Source of the DNA: Schoenoplectus triqueter
Lineage: Eukaryota > Streptophyta > Magnoliopsida > Poales > Cyperaceae
Assembly (NCBI GenBank): GCA_964058805.1
Contig: CAXKVV010000996.1
Coordinates: 1-42,766 of the forward strand
DNA length: 42,766 nt
Reading direction: 5' to 3'
Shown here: positions 25,401 through 36,207 of the stretch, piece after piece
How positions within the stretch are numbered: position 1 is the first letter of the stretch
Layout of the letters: every line of letters starts with the position of its first letter
Position numbers and translations under genes: made by a program
The notes under the pieces: generated by a model
The model's input: only the letters and a program-made list of their open reading frames with translations
Databases searched by the model: none
Told to the model about the DNA's origin: nothing

Positions 25401-26043
25401 AACGGGACCTGACGCACTCGGTACCGCCCGAAGTGAGTCCGGGAGGCAAAACATGAAAACGGGACCCAGCGCCATCGGTAACACCCAAAAAGAGTCCGAC
25501 AGCGTAAAACGTGTAAACGGGACCCGACGCCCTCAGTACAGCCAAAAACGTGTCCGGGAGTGCAAAACTTGAAAACTTGACCAGACACCCTCGGTACGGC
25601 CAGAAACGTGTCCGGGAGCGCAAAACATGAAAACGAGCCCCGACGCCGTCGGTAACGCCCAAAAAGAGTCTGGGAGCGCAAAACATGAAAACAAGCACCG
25701 ACGCCCACGGTGTCGTTGAGCGCAAAACGTGTCCGGGAGCACAAAACATGAAAACGAGCCCCGACGCCATCGGTAACGCCCAAAAAGAGTCCGGGAGCGC
25801 AAAACATGAAAACAGATCTTGACGCCCTCGGTACCGCCAAAAACGTGCCAGGAGTGCAAAACTTGAAAACGAGCCCCGACGCCCTCGGTAACACCCAAAA
25901 AGAGTCCGAGAGCGCAAAACAGGAAAATGGGACCCGACGCCCTCGATACGGCAAAAAACGTGTCTGGGAGTGTAAAATTTGAAAACGAGCCTCGACGCCC
26001 TCGGTAACGCCCAAAAAAAGTCTGGGAACGCAAAACATGAAAA

Positions 26044-27250
26044 CGTGACCCGACGCCCTTGGTACCGTCGAAAACGTGTCCGGGAGCGCAAGACATAAAA
26101 ACGGGACTCAGCGCCGTTGGTAACACCCAAAAAGAGTCCGGGAGCGGAAAACATGAAAACGGGACCCCACGCCCTCAGTACCGCCAAAAACATGTCCGGG
26201 AGGGCAAAACTTGATAACGAGCCCAGACGCCCTCGGTAACGCCCAAAAAGAGTACGAGAGCGCAAAACATAAAAACGGGACACGAGGCCCTCGGTACGGC
26301 CAAAAACGTGTCTGGGAGCGCAAAACTTGAAAACGAGCCCTGACGCCCTCGATAACGCCCAAAAAGAGTCCGGGAGCGCAAAACATGAAAACGTGACCCG
26401 ACGCCCTTGGTACCGTCGAAAACGTGTCCGGGAGCGCAAAACATAAAAACGGGACTCAGCGCCGTCGGTAACACCCAAAAAGAGTTCGGGAGCGGAAAAC
26501 ATGAAAACGGGACCCAACGCCCTCGGTACCCCCAAAAACATGTCCGGGAGGGAAAAACTTGATAACGAGCCCAGACGCCCTCGATAACGCCCAAAAAGAG
26601 TTCGAGAGCGCAAAACATAAAAACGGGACCCGACGCCCTCGAAACCGCCAAAAACGTGTCTTGGAGCGCTAAACTTGAAAACGATCCTCGACGCCCTCGG
26701 TAACACCCAAAAAGAGTCCGGGAGCGCAAAACATGAAAACGAGACCCGACACCCTCGGTACCGCCCAAAACGTGTCCGGGAGCGCAAGACATGAAAACGG
26801 GACGCGGCGCCCTCGGTACCGCTAAAAACGTGTCCGGGAGCGCAACACATGAAAACGGGACCCAGCGTCGTCGGTAAGACCCAAAAAGAGTCCGGGAGAA
26901 CAAAACATGAAAACGGGACCGGACGCCCTCGTTACCGCCAAAAACGTTTCCGGGACGCAAAACTTGAAAACGGGCCCCGACGCCCTCGATAACGCCCAAA
27001 AAGAGGCGTCGGGAGAGCAGAACATGAAAACGAGACCCCACACCCTCGGTACCGCCCAAAACGTGTCCGGGAGCGCAAAACATGAAAACGGGACGCGACG
27101 CCCTCGGTACCGCTCTAAACGTGTCCGGGAGCGCATAACATGAAAACGGGACCCAGCGTCGTCGGTAACACCCAAAAAGAGTCCAGGAGCGCAAAACATG
27201 AAAACGGGACCGGACGCCCTCGTTACCGCCAAAAACGTTTTCGAGACGCA
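26044..27250. repeat. Short local duplications in array 2
   Basis: The block beginning CGTGACCCGACGCCCTTGG at 26044 recurs at 26392, 348 bp (6 monomers) later. The block containing CAGCGTCGTCGGTAA near 26864 recurs near 27155, 291 bp (5 monomers) later. These are recent-looking small-scale duplications in the domain without the 9-monomer HOR. Confidence 0.8.
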
Positions 27251-28289
27251 AAACTTGAAAACGAGCCCTGACGCCCTCGGTAACGCCCAAAAAGAGTCCG
27301 GGAGCGCAAAACATGAAAACGGTACCCGACGCCCTCGGTAACGCCAAAAATGTGTCCGGGAGCGCAAAACTTGAAAATGTGCCCCGACGCCCTCGGTAAC
27401 GCCCAAAAAGAGTCTGGGAGTGCAAAACATGAAAACGAGCCCCGACACCCTCGGTACCGCCAAAAACGTGTCCGGGAGCGCAAAACTTGCAAATGAGCCC
27501 TGACGCCCTCGATAACGCCCAAAAAGAGTCCGGGAGAGCAAAACAAGAAACCGAACCCCGACGCCCTCGGTATCGTCGAAAACGAGTTTGGGAGCGCAAA
27601 ACATGAAAACAGGACCCAGCGCCCTCGGTAACACCCAAGAAGAGTCCGGGAGCTCAAAGCATGTAAACGGGACCCGACGCACTCGGTACCGCCAAAAAAG
27701 TGTCCGAGAGAGCAAAACATGAAAACGAGACCCCACGCCCTCGGTACCGCCAAAAACGTCTCCGGGAGCGCAGAACTTGAAAATGAGCCCCGACGCCCTA
27801 GGTAACGCCCAAAAAGAGTCCGAAAGCGCAAAACATGAAAACGGGACCCGACGCCCACAGTACCATCGAAAACGAGTTCGGGAGCACAAAATATGAAAAC
27901 GGGACCCAGCGCCCTCGGTAACACCCAAGAAGAGTCCGGGAGCGCAAAACATTTAAACGGGACCCGACGCCCCTTGGTATCGCCCAAACTGTGTTCGGGA
28001 GCGCAAAACATTAAAATAGGACCCGACGCACTCGGTACCGCCAAAAACGTGTCCGAGAGCGCAAAACTTGAAAACGAGCCCAGACGCCCACGGTACCGCC
28101 CAAAAAGAGTCCGGGAGCGTAAAGCATGAAAACGAGACTCGACACACTCGGTACCGCCATAAACGTGTTCGGGAGCGTAAAACTTGAAAATGAGCCCCGA
28201 CGCCCTCGGTAACGCCCAAAACGTGTTTGGGAGCGCAAAACATGAAAACGTGCCCCGACACCCTCGGTACCGCCTAAAACGTGTCCAGG

Positions 28290-29300
28290 AGCGCAAAACT
28301 TGAAAACGATTCCCGACGCCCTCGGTAACGCCCAAAAAGAGTCCGGGAGCTTAAAACATGAAATCGGGACCCGACGCCCTCGGTACCGCCAAAAACGTTT
28401 CCGGGAGCGCAAAACTTGAAAACGAGCCCCAACGCCCTCGGTAACGCCCAAAAACGTGTCCGCGAGCGCAAAACATGAAAACGAGCCCCGTCGCCCTCGG
28501 TAACGCCCAAAAAGAGTCCGGGAGCGCAAAACATGAAAATGTGCTCCGACGCCCTCAATACTGCCAAAAACATGTCTGGGAGCGAAAAACTTGAAAACGA
28601 TTCCCGCGCCCTCGGTAACGCCAAAAACGTGTCTAGGAGCGCAAAACTTGAAAACGATCTCCAATGCCCTCGGTACCGTCGAAAACGAGTATGTGAGCGT
28701 AAAACATGAAAACAGGACCCAACGCCCTCGGTACCGCCCCGAACGAGTCCGAGAGCACAAAACTTGTAAACGAGACCCGACGCCCTCGGTACCGCCCAAA
28801 ATGTGTCCGGGAGCGCAAAACTTGGAAATGCGCCCCGACGCCCTCGGTAACGCCCAAAAAGAGTCCGGGAGCTTAAAACATGAAAACGGGACCCGACGCC
28901 CTCGGTACCGCCAAAAACGTTTCCGAGAGCGCAAAACTTGAAAACGAGCCCCAACGCCCTCGGTAACGCCCAAAAACGTGTCCGTGAGCGCAAAACATGA
29001 AAACGAGCCCCGTCACCCTCGGTAACGCCCAAAAAGAATCCGGGAGCGCAAAACATGAAAATGTGCCCCGACGCCCTCTCTACCGCCAAAAACGTGTCTG
29101 GGAGCGCAAAACTTGAAAACGATCCCCGACGCCCTCGGTAACGCCAAAAACGTGTCTGGGAGCGCAAAACTTGAAAACGATCTTCAATGCCCTCGGTACC
29201 GTCGAAAACGAGTATGTGAGCGCAAAACATGAAAACGGGACCCAACGCCCTCGGTACCGCCCGAAACGAGTCCGAGAGCATAAAACTTGTAAACGAGACC
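28290..29300. repeat. 9-monomer HOR domain in array 2 (right part)
   Basis: The 9-mer reappears at the right end of array 2. GAGTATGTGAG is at 28687 and 29210 (523 bp apart), with the same accompanying variants as at 21300-24500. The two HOR9 stretches are separated by about 2.9 kb of heterogeneous monomers. Confidence 0.85.
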
Positions 29301-30789
29301 TGACGCCCTCGGTACCGCCCAAAAAGAGTCTGTGAGCTTAAAACATGAAAACGGGACTGTTTACCCCTGAAAATTCAGGGAATTAAAAAGCAACTTGGGA
29401 CAAAAGATTTAAAAATTCAAGGAGTAATTTTAAAAGCCTGAAGAGGCTTAACTCAAGTCCAGAAGCACCACGAAAAAAGAAGAATTCAGTGAAATGCTCA
29501 AAAATCAAAATTCTTAAGAAAAGAATTAAATGCCGAAGCTCTACAAATTCAAATCGAAAACCTCTTCGAAACCCAAAATCTCAAAACTCAAATTTTATGG
29601 TAAAATCAAATTCTCCATAAAATTCTGAGAATTTTCATATATTACTTGATATTTTTGGAGTTACAGAAATCAAAGAAATTCCAAATTATCGATTAATATA
29701 ATGAAAAATTAATTAATCAAGCGTTAAAAATTAATTGATACTTGACCAAGGGGAAAAATGGTAAATAAAAATTATCATAAATTTTTTTATATTTCAAGGA
29801 ATTTTTGAGCAAATTTTGGTGCAATTTGGACAAAGGGATCTTTGAGAAAAAAATTTAAAAGCAAAGGAGAAATAAGAAAATCAGCAAATGGAGGACTCAA
29901 ATTAAAAATCAAAATGGAGAGGGGTTAAATTCGAAAATTCTCATTCTGCTACAGTGCGTGCTACAGTGCCCGAGCCTCTCCATGGTGTAAAATTCAAAAA
30001 TGGTGATGCTGCTCCCGTGCGACGAAAACCCACATATTATATACCGTTGGAAAGAACACAGAGAGGAGAACACAATGAGATAAAGAACTTGCAAAATGGT
30101 TGAGCGGTTTGGGAGAAAACTGAAGAGAAAGTTTCCGATCCAAAAATGAAATTGAGCAATCTGAACCATAATTGATCAAATTGACACTTCAAACACCTTC
30201 TCCATGGTCATAAGAGATTGTTTAAGGGCTTGATTGAATTTCATTAGCTTTAAATTGGTGAGACCACGAACTCGCAAATCGGGTCAAAAAACCGAGTTGG
30301 TCAAACTCTATACCAGAGCATTCTATTGATTGAATAAACATTATAGATCAATTCCTGGGATCAATTAGATGTTAATCAAACTTTGAAACACAAGAAATGG
30401 TGAAGAAATGAAGGAGAACGACTATGTGGCTTGAAATCGGGTTTGAAGGCAAAAACGGGTCTCGGGTGCTTAATTGTGATCCGGCAAGGTCCAAAATGCA
30501 GGAAGGGAGTGGCAAGAACGTGTTTGAACCTTTACAACATTCTAGAAGTCCCTAGAATCATCTGGTGACCAAGTGGTGGTTAGGGAGGGCAAATTTGTAA
30601 ATTTTCAGCAAATATAACAAACCCCACTTGTGCTCTCAGCTGTTAGAGCACATTTAAAACAGTTAGAACTGGTCTAATACACCACAAAATGTTCAGAAGA
30701 GTATGAGAAGATGAATGAAGGGAGTTGGTGCATAAATTGGTCAAAGAAAAGTCAAACCGATCTCATACACCCATCTACTACCCCCTAGG

Positions 30790-30801
30790 CCTATTTAAAC
30801 C
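30790..30801 (+). promoter_or_regulatory. TATA-like site of inverted LTR, altered
   Basis: CCTATTTAAACC lies where the left LTR has CCTATATAAACC, with the same downstream CCCTCTCCTCCTTCAAACACAA context. One substitution weakens the TATA box. Confidence 0.55.
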
Positions 30802-31057
30802 CCTCTCCTCCTTCAAACACAAGAGAGACAACCCATCCCAAGCTGAATGCTAATCCAAAACGCTGCCAAAACCAATTGAAACTCAAATTAGATACAAAAT
30901 AAGATCCAATCTTTGAGTTGAGATCAAAATCAAGCCCAAAGATACAAGATTCAATCAAATCCTCTTCTACTCAAGCTACAAATTAGATCTAGGTAGTCAT
31001 ATATCCTGTAAATATAGATATCAAGAGTGTATTGGAGTTTATAATTTTGATTCGTGC

Positions 31058-31063
31058 AATAAA
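31058..31063 (+). terminator. Polyadenylation hexamer of inverted LTR
   Basis: GTGCAATAAAGATGAAA is identical in the core to the left LTR copy, about 260 bp downstream of the TATA-like site. Confidence 0.55.
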
Positions 31064-31149
31064 GATGAAAATTTTCATGTGCAATATCGATTTTTCTTCT
31101 TTTCTTGATGTTCTTATGTTGTAATTCGATTTTTTTTATTTTCTTTCTT

Positions 31150-31840
31150 TTCTTTTAGCTCAAATCTTCATACAAACATCATTGAATGTTAGATTGAAGC
31201 TAAATGATGCATTGAAATCATTTAAGATCAATGAATCCCTTATAAATACAAAATCAGCCCTAAAATGGTTGAAAATGCAATAAAAAAGAAAAACGGGATG
31301 AGATCTACTCCAAATCTTATAAAACTTTCAGATCTAGTAGAAATAAGTCATATGAATGTACAAAAACTAATTTTGTATTTTTTTGATTTTTCTATAAAAA
31401 GTTATAGTCTTTTTAATTCTGAAAAACAGCAAGTTCTGGTAACATCAATTCATCTTTTACTTTTTTTCATTTTTTTCATTTTTTTTATTTTTTTCTTTTC
31501 TTTTGGCTCAAATCTACATACAAACATCATTGAATTTTAGATAAAAGCTAAATGATGCATTTAAACTGTTTAAAATCAATGAATCCATTATAAACGCAAA
31601 ATCAGCCCTAAAATGACTGAAAATGCAATAAAAAGAAAAATAGGATGAGATCTTCTCCAAATCTTATAAAACTTTTAGATATTGTAGAAATAAGTCATAT
31701 AAATCTATAAAAACTGATTTTATATTTTTTTGAATTTTCTGTAAAAAGTTATAGCCATTTTAGTTCTGAAAATCAGCAAATACTGGTACAGCATTTTCCT
31801 CTTTTGCCCCTGATCTGATTCGAAAATAAAAATTTATACC
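31150..31840. repeat. Tandem duplication in inverted LTR
   Basis: This is the counterpart of the 338-bp duplication at 18168-18845. Two copies begin at CTCAAATCTTCATACAAACA (about 31160) and CTCAAATCTACATACAAACA (about 31507), about 347 bp apart. Confidence 0.8.
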
Positions 31841-32020
31841 TCTGCTATTCTGATTTAATTAAAATTTTGTGAGCATCTAGATATAGTTATAATGCATCTC
31901 TCTGTAATTTTTCATAATTTTTTGGAGCTTCGTTCGATTTTATATGCATTTATGAATCTTCAGCTAGTATATTATAATAATCTGGTTCATAATAAAATAA
32001 AAATAACTCTATAAACTCTT

Positions 32021-32240
32021 GTGCCGGCTGAGTTCAGTCGTGAGCCCATAATTTTAAAGAGTTATAAGGCATGTGCCGGCTGTATTCAGTTGTGAGCCCT
32101 TGTCTTTATCTAAAATACAAAAATTATTTTTTATAATAAACAAAACTCTTCTAAATCTCGTGCCGGCTAATACAAAGTCGTGAGCCCTTGATTTTGAAGA
32201 TTTATAAGGCTTATGCCGGCTAATACAAAGTCGTGAGCCC
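32021..32240. repeat. GTGCCGGCT repeats in inverted LTR (4 copies)
   Basis: Four units read (G)TGCCGGCT, a short spacer, then AGTCGTGAGCCC or a close variant, starting at about 32021, 32073, 32160 and 32213. The left LTR has two divergent units at 17981-18067. The units are GC-rich islands in AT-rich sequence and each can pair GGCT with AGCC. Confidence 0.85.
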
Positions 32241-33487
32241 TTGCCATCAATAGAAATCAATAACTAAAAGAGTTTAAATTCAAAAGTTAAACTATTTTCT
32301 AAAAATAAAAATATATTTTCAGCTTTTTCTAAATTTTATTTGAAACTTCTTTGCTAAATAGCCTTAAAGTACATTAAAATGATTTCAAATAAGAAAGTTT
32401 TCAACATAAAAGTTTTTCATCATAACCTTATTGATAGCATAATAATCTGGTTCGAAAGGTTTCTTAAGCATTTTTTCAAAAATACCCAAAATACCCTCAG
32501 CTGTCCAGTTCAGTCCTTTATCAGAAAAGAATTAAAAAACTGTACCGATCCGTGAATTTAACATATATATATTATTTTATATTCATAAAATACATATCAA
32601 GAAGAGCTTGTATAAAAATTTTCATGCAAAAATACGCTTTAAATACCTTTCAAATAAGCAAAACAATCCTGATAACTCATTATTTTCAGAACCGTCCTCT
32701 TTTAGTATTTTACTCAAAACAGTACTTTTTAAAGCTCAAAATGAAAAGTGTTCAACACAAAAGTTGTTCGTAACATCTCATTTCATATTTCTGTTAAATA
32801 AAATCAGTATGTTATTAACTCATTTTACTTTAAAACAAATAATAAACAGTATTATCTGCTGAAGTCTTCGTAAGTTTTCACATTTGTCCATTTCTAATAT
32901 TTCTTCCGAAATAATATTTTAAAGGATTCAAATTAAAAAATATTAAAAATAAAAGTTGTTCATAACATTGTCATTAATATTTTTATCAAATAAAATTAGT
33001 ATATTACTAATATATTTTTCTCAAAAAGTCTAAAAAGATCACTACATGATTATGTTTTCTTTACCGATAAAAATCAGAAAAATATTATGGTCCATTCTAA
33101 AAAAATATTTTAAAATCATAAATATTTTGATAATAAGTATAAATAAAAATATAATAAAATTTCTTTATAAATAGATCTTAAGAAAATAAATTAAAAATAG
33201 TTTCATAATAAATTATTTTAATTAAAGAATAATCATTTCAAGATAAAATATAATAATTAGAATAAAAATCATAATAAAATAAAATAAAAATAATGCATTC
33301 ATTGAAAATATATAATAAAAAGAAATAACATAAAAAATAATAAGATAAAAATTTTCTTAATATAAATAAATATAATTTTTATTCATTAAATCAAATTCTA
33401 AATTAAATAATTCTAAATAAAAATATACAAAAATACAAAAATAAACAAAATTAAATATATAATGAATAAAAAATAAACTTATAATAT

Positions 33488-35781
33488 ACCCTGGGTTTTG
33501 GTGGGACCACTGGCGTGATGTCGTCTTTCCATCTCATGCCGGGTTCTTTCTTAAGAGCTTTAAGCATTTTAATCGATTTCTTCGATAAGTGCGTAGTCCA
33601 TTGCTCTTCTAGATTTTCACTTAACTGGCCCGGGATCTTCTCTTCCTCGTGAGAGATCATATTGGCCTGTTCATGGGCCGATGGGCTTTGCAAGAACCCT
33701 TTAGGTAAAGTAATTTCACCATTTTTGTACGCCTTCTCGACCCAATCTTTGAAGACCCAGCAATCTTCAATTGAGTGCCCTAGTACTCTGTGGTATGGGC
33801 AGAAGTTGGGCTCGTCCGATTTATCAGCATCTTCTGGGCGTTTACTGGCCGGTAGGGTTAGACCGTTCTTTAGTGCCCCTCTGAAGATTTAGGCAACTTT
33901 ATCTCTCCTGAAGGAGTACGGTTTAGATTTCTTTTGTTTGAGGGACTCAAAACTCCGTGAACTCCCTGCTGTATTGGGCCTAGGTCCCTTATTGTAATTG
34001 TTGCCATTTGTGCCACTGCTGCCGCTTTGATTATCTGTGTTAGCAACCATCTTATCTTTTAGCGAGGTGAATGCCACTTTAGTCTCGGCTCGGGCTCCTC
34101 GTTGCGGCCTATTATTCATAAAGTTCGGCACGGTGTGCGGTGACATCCTTTCCATATTGGATACCGATCTGAGCAAGTCTTTGAATGTGTTAACCTTTGT
34201 CACACCAAGAAGCATGCCCATCCACCCGTCAATGTTTTTTATGATTAGATTGACGGCCTCATCTTCAGTTAATGTGCGGTCGCATTTGATGCTGAGGTTC
34301 CGCCATCTATGGATAAAATCTGTCATTGACTCCCCTTTCTTGGGTTTAGTACTTGCCAGATCGGCTATGTTTATTTTGTCGGACACCATGACGAATCGTG
34401 CCCTGAACGAGTCTGCCATCTCGTCCCAGGTCCTGATGCTATTATTTTCTAATGAATAATACCATTGGAAAGCGGTTCCCACCAAGCTTTGAGGGAATTA
34501 TCTTAATAACAGCGCGTCATTACCGCCCGTGTTACCGCACGAGGCCACAAAGTGGGCCAGGTGTTGTTCGGGGTTCAGGTCTTTATTACCTTCCCCTGAG
34601 AAGGTCCTGAAGCGGGGGATCACATACCCTTTAGGATATTCTTCTAAATCGTATATGGCAGGGTATGGATGTTCACAGTTTTTAACGGGAGGGATAGCGT
34701 ATCCACCTCCAGCTATCTGCATTTGCTGGGCAATCATGACTTGAATCTCTTTCCGGGATATTCCCGTTGGTTCAGCCTCCACTTCTATGGTTCTATGTGG
34801 ATGGGGTTTAGAATTGACGGGTTGTTTTTCCTTATGATTGCTTTTGGTACTGTGGACCCCTTCTTGACGGGAGCTACCAGCTTTAAAATTGGCGTCTTGT
34901 GATTCTTGCAAGGATTTGACCGCCTTAATCAATTCTTCATTCTGCTTCAGCATGGTAGCGATTAGCTGTCGTTGCCTAATCAATTCTTCATCCCGTGCCT
35001 CGATGTGGCCTTTTAATATTTCAATTTCATCGATGGGCACTTCGGGACGTGTTTCGACGTCATCTTCATTATCGAAGAAGTCAGGGTTTTCATTGTGGTC
35101 TTCCCCTTCCCTGCTATTGCCCTCGGGATTGACTCTCTTGGGGGGTCTCCCTTTTCTACCATTATTCTTGTTGGTATTGGTGACGTGGGCTTGATTAGGT
35201 GGGGACTGGTCGTCCTGGACCATGTTCACCTCATCATCAGTATCTGGATCGGTATCGTAGCTTATACTGATGGTGTTGACTGAGAAGTGCTCTTCATAGC
35301 GAGCGGTTCTTCTCTTCTTCTTTGTTTGGTCAGGGTAAGTTATTTTTAAGTTGTTGAGCGGTATTCTCGAGCCTAACCAGCTGAATACACTCTCCTGACC
35401 TAGGCGGCTAAATACACTCTCGGGCGGAGCGTTGGATTTGCCGGCCTTGCTGGGTTGGGCTTGAGATCGGGGTTTTGTTGGCTGGGAACCCTTTGGGACC
35501 CACACCTGCTGGGTGCTAGGTGTTGCCTTTGATGTAAACCTCCTCGGGCGCGGAGTTGAGACAATGGCTTGCGGCTGAGCCATATCTTGAGATTGATTGG
35601 GGCGGGAGACGTATTGTCTCGACCTAGCGTTTCTAACGCTTCTCCTCTGTTTGAGGGCCCTGTGAGCCTTGTAGATGGCTTCTGCAGGGGCTTGAGACTT
35701 GTCCTGGCGGCGCTGAGGCCTTTGAGTTGGGCGAGGTGTGGGCTTAGACACCTCCCATGCCTGGCGGAGCTGGCCGGTGGC
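33488..35781 (-). pseudogene. gag of right element, interrupted and truncated
   Basis: A single minus-strand frame of about 760 codons carries a gag polyprotein. In order: a basic N-terminal region, LGSRIPLNNLKI, an acidic stretch, GRKGRP, a coiled coil (EELIRQRQLIATMLKQNEE), a linker with YPKGYVIPRFRTFSGEG, the capsid core of the retrotransposon gag family (LVGTAFQWYYSL ... TWDEMADSFRARFV), and a C-x2-H-x4-H-x4-C knuckle-like motif (CPYHRVLGHSIEDC). The frame is closed only by stops at 34498-34500 (inside the capsid core) and 33889-33891. No frameshift is needed. At about 33487 the gene is cut by the inverted LTR, so protease and pol are absent. The stop at 35782-35784 separates it from ORF1. 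It is not functional as it stands. Assignment to Ty3/gypsy gag is secure; the Tat/Ogre lineage is an inference. Confidence 0.9.
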
Positions 35782-36204
35782 TTAGTTCTTAGCCACTATA
35801 CGGAGAGCTGTGAATTTATTGGAGACTGGGATAGCTGGCCTAGCCACCAGCTGATTCTGGTATGCATCCAGGGCCCTCTTCCTGGACGCTTGAGAGTTGC
35901 GGGTAGTTTGGGCTGCGACCTTTGGGGCTGTCCTCTTGGACGGTCGCCTTCTCCTCTTTGGGGAGGTAGTAGGAGAGGCCATGACATTGTTTAAAATACC
36001 CTTAGGAGTTAGGGTAATTGAGTCCTCTTCCTCGTCCGGGATGGAGATCCGGACGGTTGCGGGGGTGAATGTGGCCACTGGAGCTGGGCCGTAGATGGTA
36101 AGTTCTTGCGGGATGGTCCCGAAGAACATGAAAAGCTTGCCCTCTGGGCTCTGTGCAGGTGTGACGGTGTAAGGAGCGAGGTTGAAATTTCTAAAGTATG
36201 CCAT
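35782..36204 (-). pseudogene. ORF1-like small basic protein ahead of gag, right element
   Basis: The frame starts at the ATG at 36202-36204, just after a candidate splice acceptor, and gives about 140 residues to a TAA at 35782-35784. It shows a hydrophobic/aromatic start (MAYFRNFNLAPYTVTPAQ), an acidic patch (PDEEEDS), a strongly basic patch (SPKRRRRPSKR) and a C-terminal segment LVARPAIPVSNKFTALRIVA. It is in the same frame as gag, so the two may once have been one protein or be joined by stop suppression. The left copy has a stop two codons earlier. I do not recognise a family. Conservation between the two elements argues that it was a real gene. It is typed as a pseudogene because the element is dead. 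Confidence 0.65.
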
Positions 36205-36207
36205 TTC

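Larger units (their letters stand above)
20641..29357. repeat. 58-bp satellite, array 2, between inverted LTRs
   Basis: About 150 monomers of the same satellite, in the same orientation as array 1, fill the space between the two inverted LTR copies. The block starts GGGACCCGACGCC directly after the left LTR and ends AAAACGGGAC directly before the right LTR. Both borders fall at the same monomer phase. The middle (about 25400-28290) resembles array 1 in its variants. The flanks carry a different 9-monomer HOR. Minus-strand ORFs of up to about 526 codons here are repeat translations. Confidence 0.96.
29358..33487 (+). mobile_element. 3'-truncated LTR in inverted orientation
   Basis: It begins TGTTTACCCCTG on the plus strand and follows the reverse complement of 15986-20640 for about 4.1 kb, with many substitutions and small indels. 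It keeps the terminal palindrome, a TATA-like site, AATAAA and the tandem duplication. It lacks the last roughly 0.7 kb (U5 end, hairpin, CACA terminus). At about 33487 it joins the gag of the right-hand minus-strand element. The preceding GGGAC is satellite. The ORF at 31265-31540 is a chance frame. Confidence 0.92.

Noticed and set aside
1..29357. CENP-B-box-like motif in the satellite
   Set aside because: I compared the GTTCGGGAGCG region with the NTTCGNNNNANNCGGGN pattern and the spacing does not fit. A centromeric role cannot be claimed.
15986..33487. A giant terminal-inverted-repeat DNA transposon carrying satellite
   Set aside because: The arms have TG...CA ends, a PBS beside the complete arm, a TATA box and an AATAAA hexamer, so they are LTRs. 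No transposase is present.
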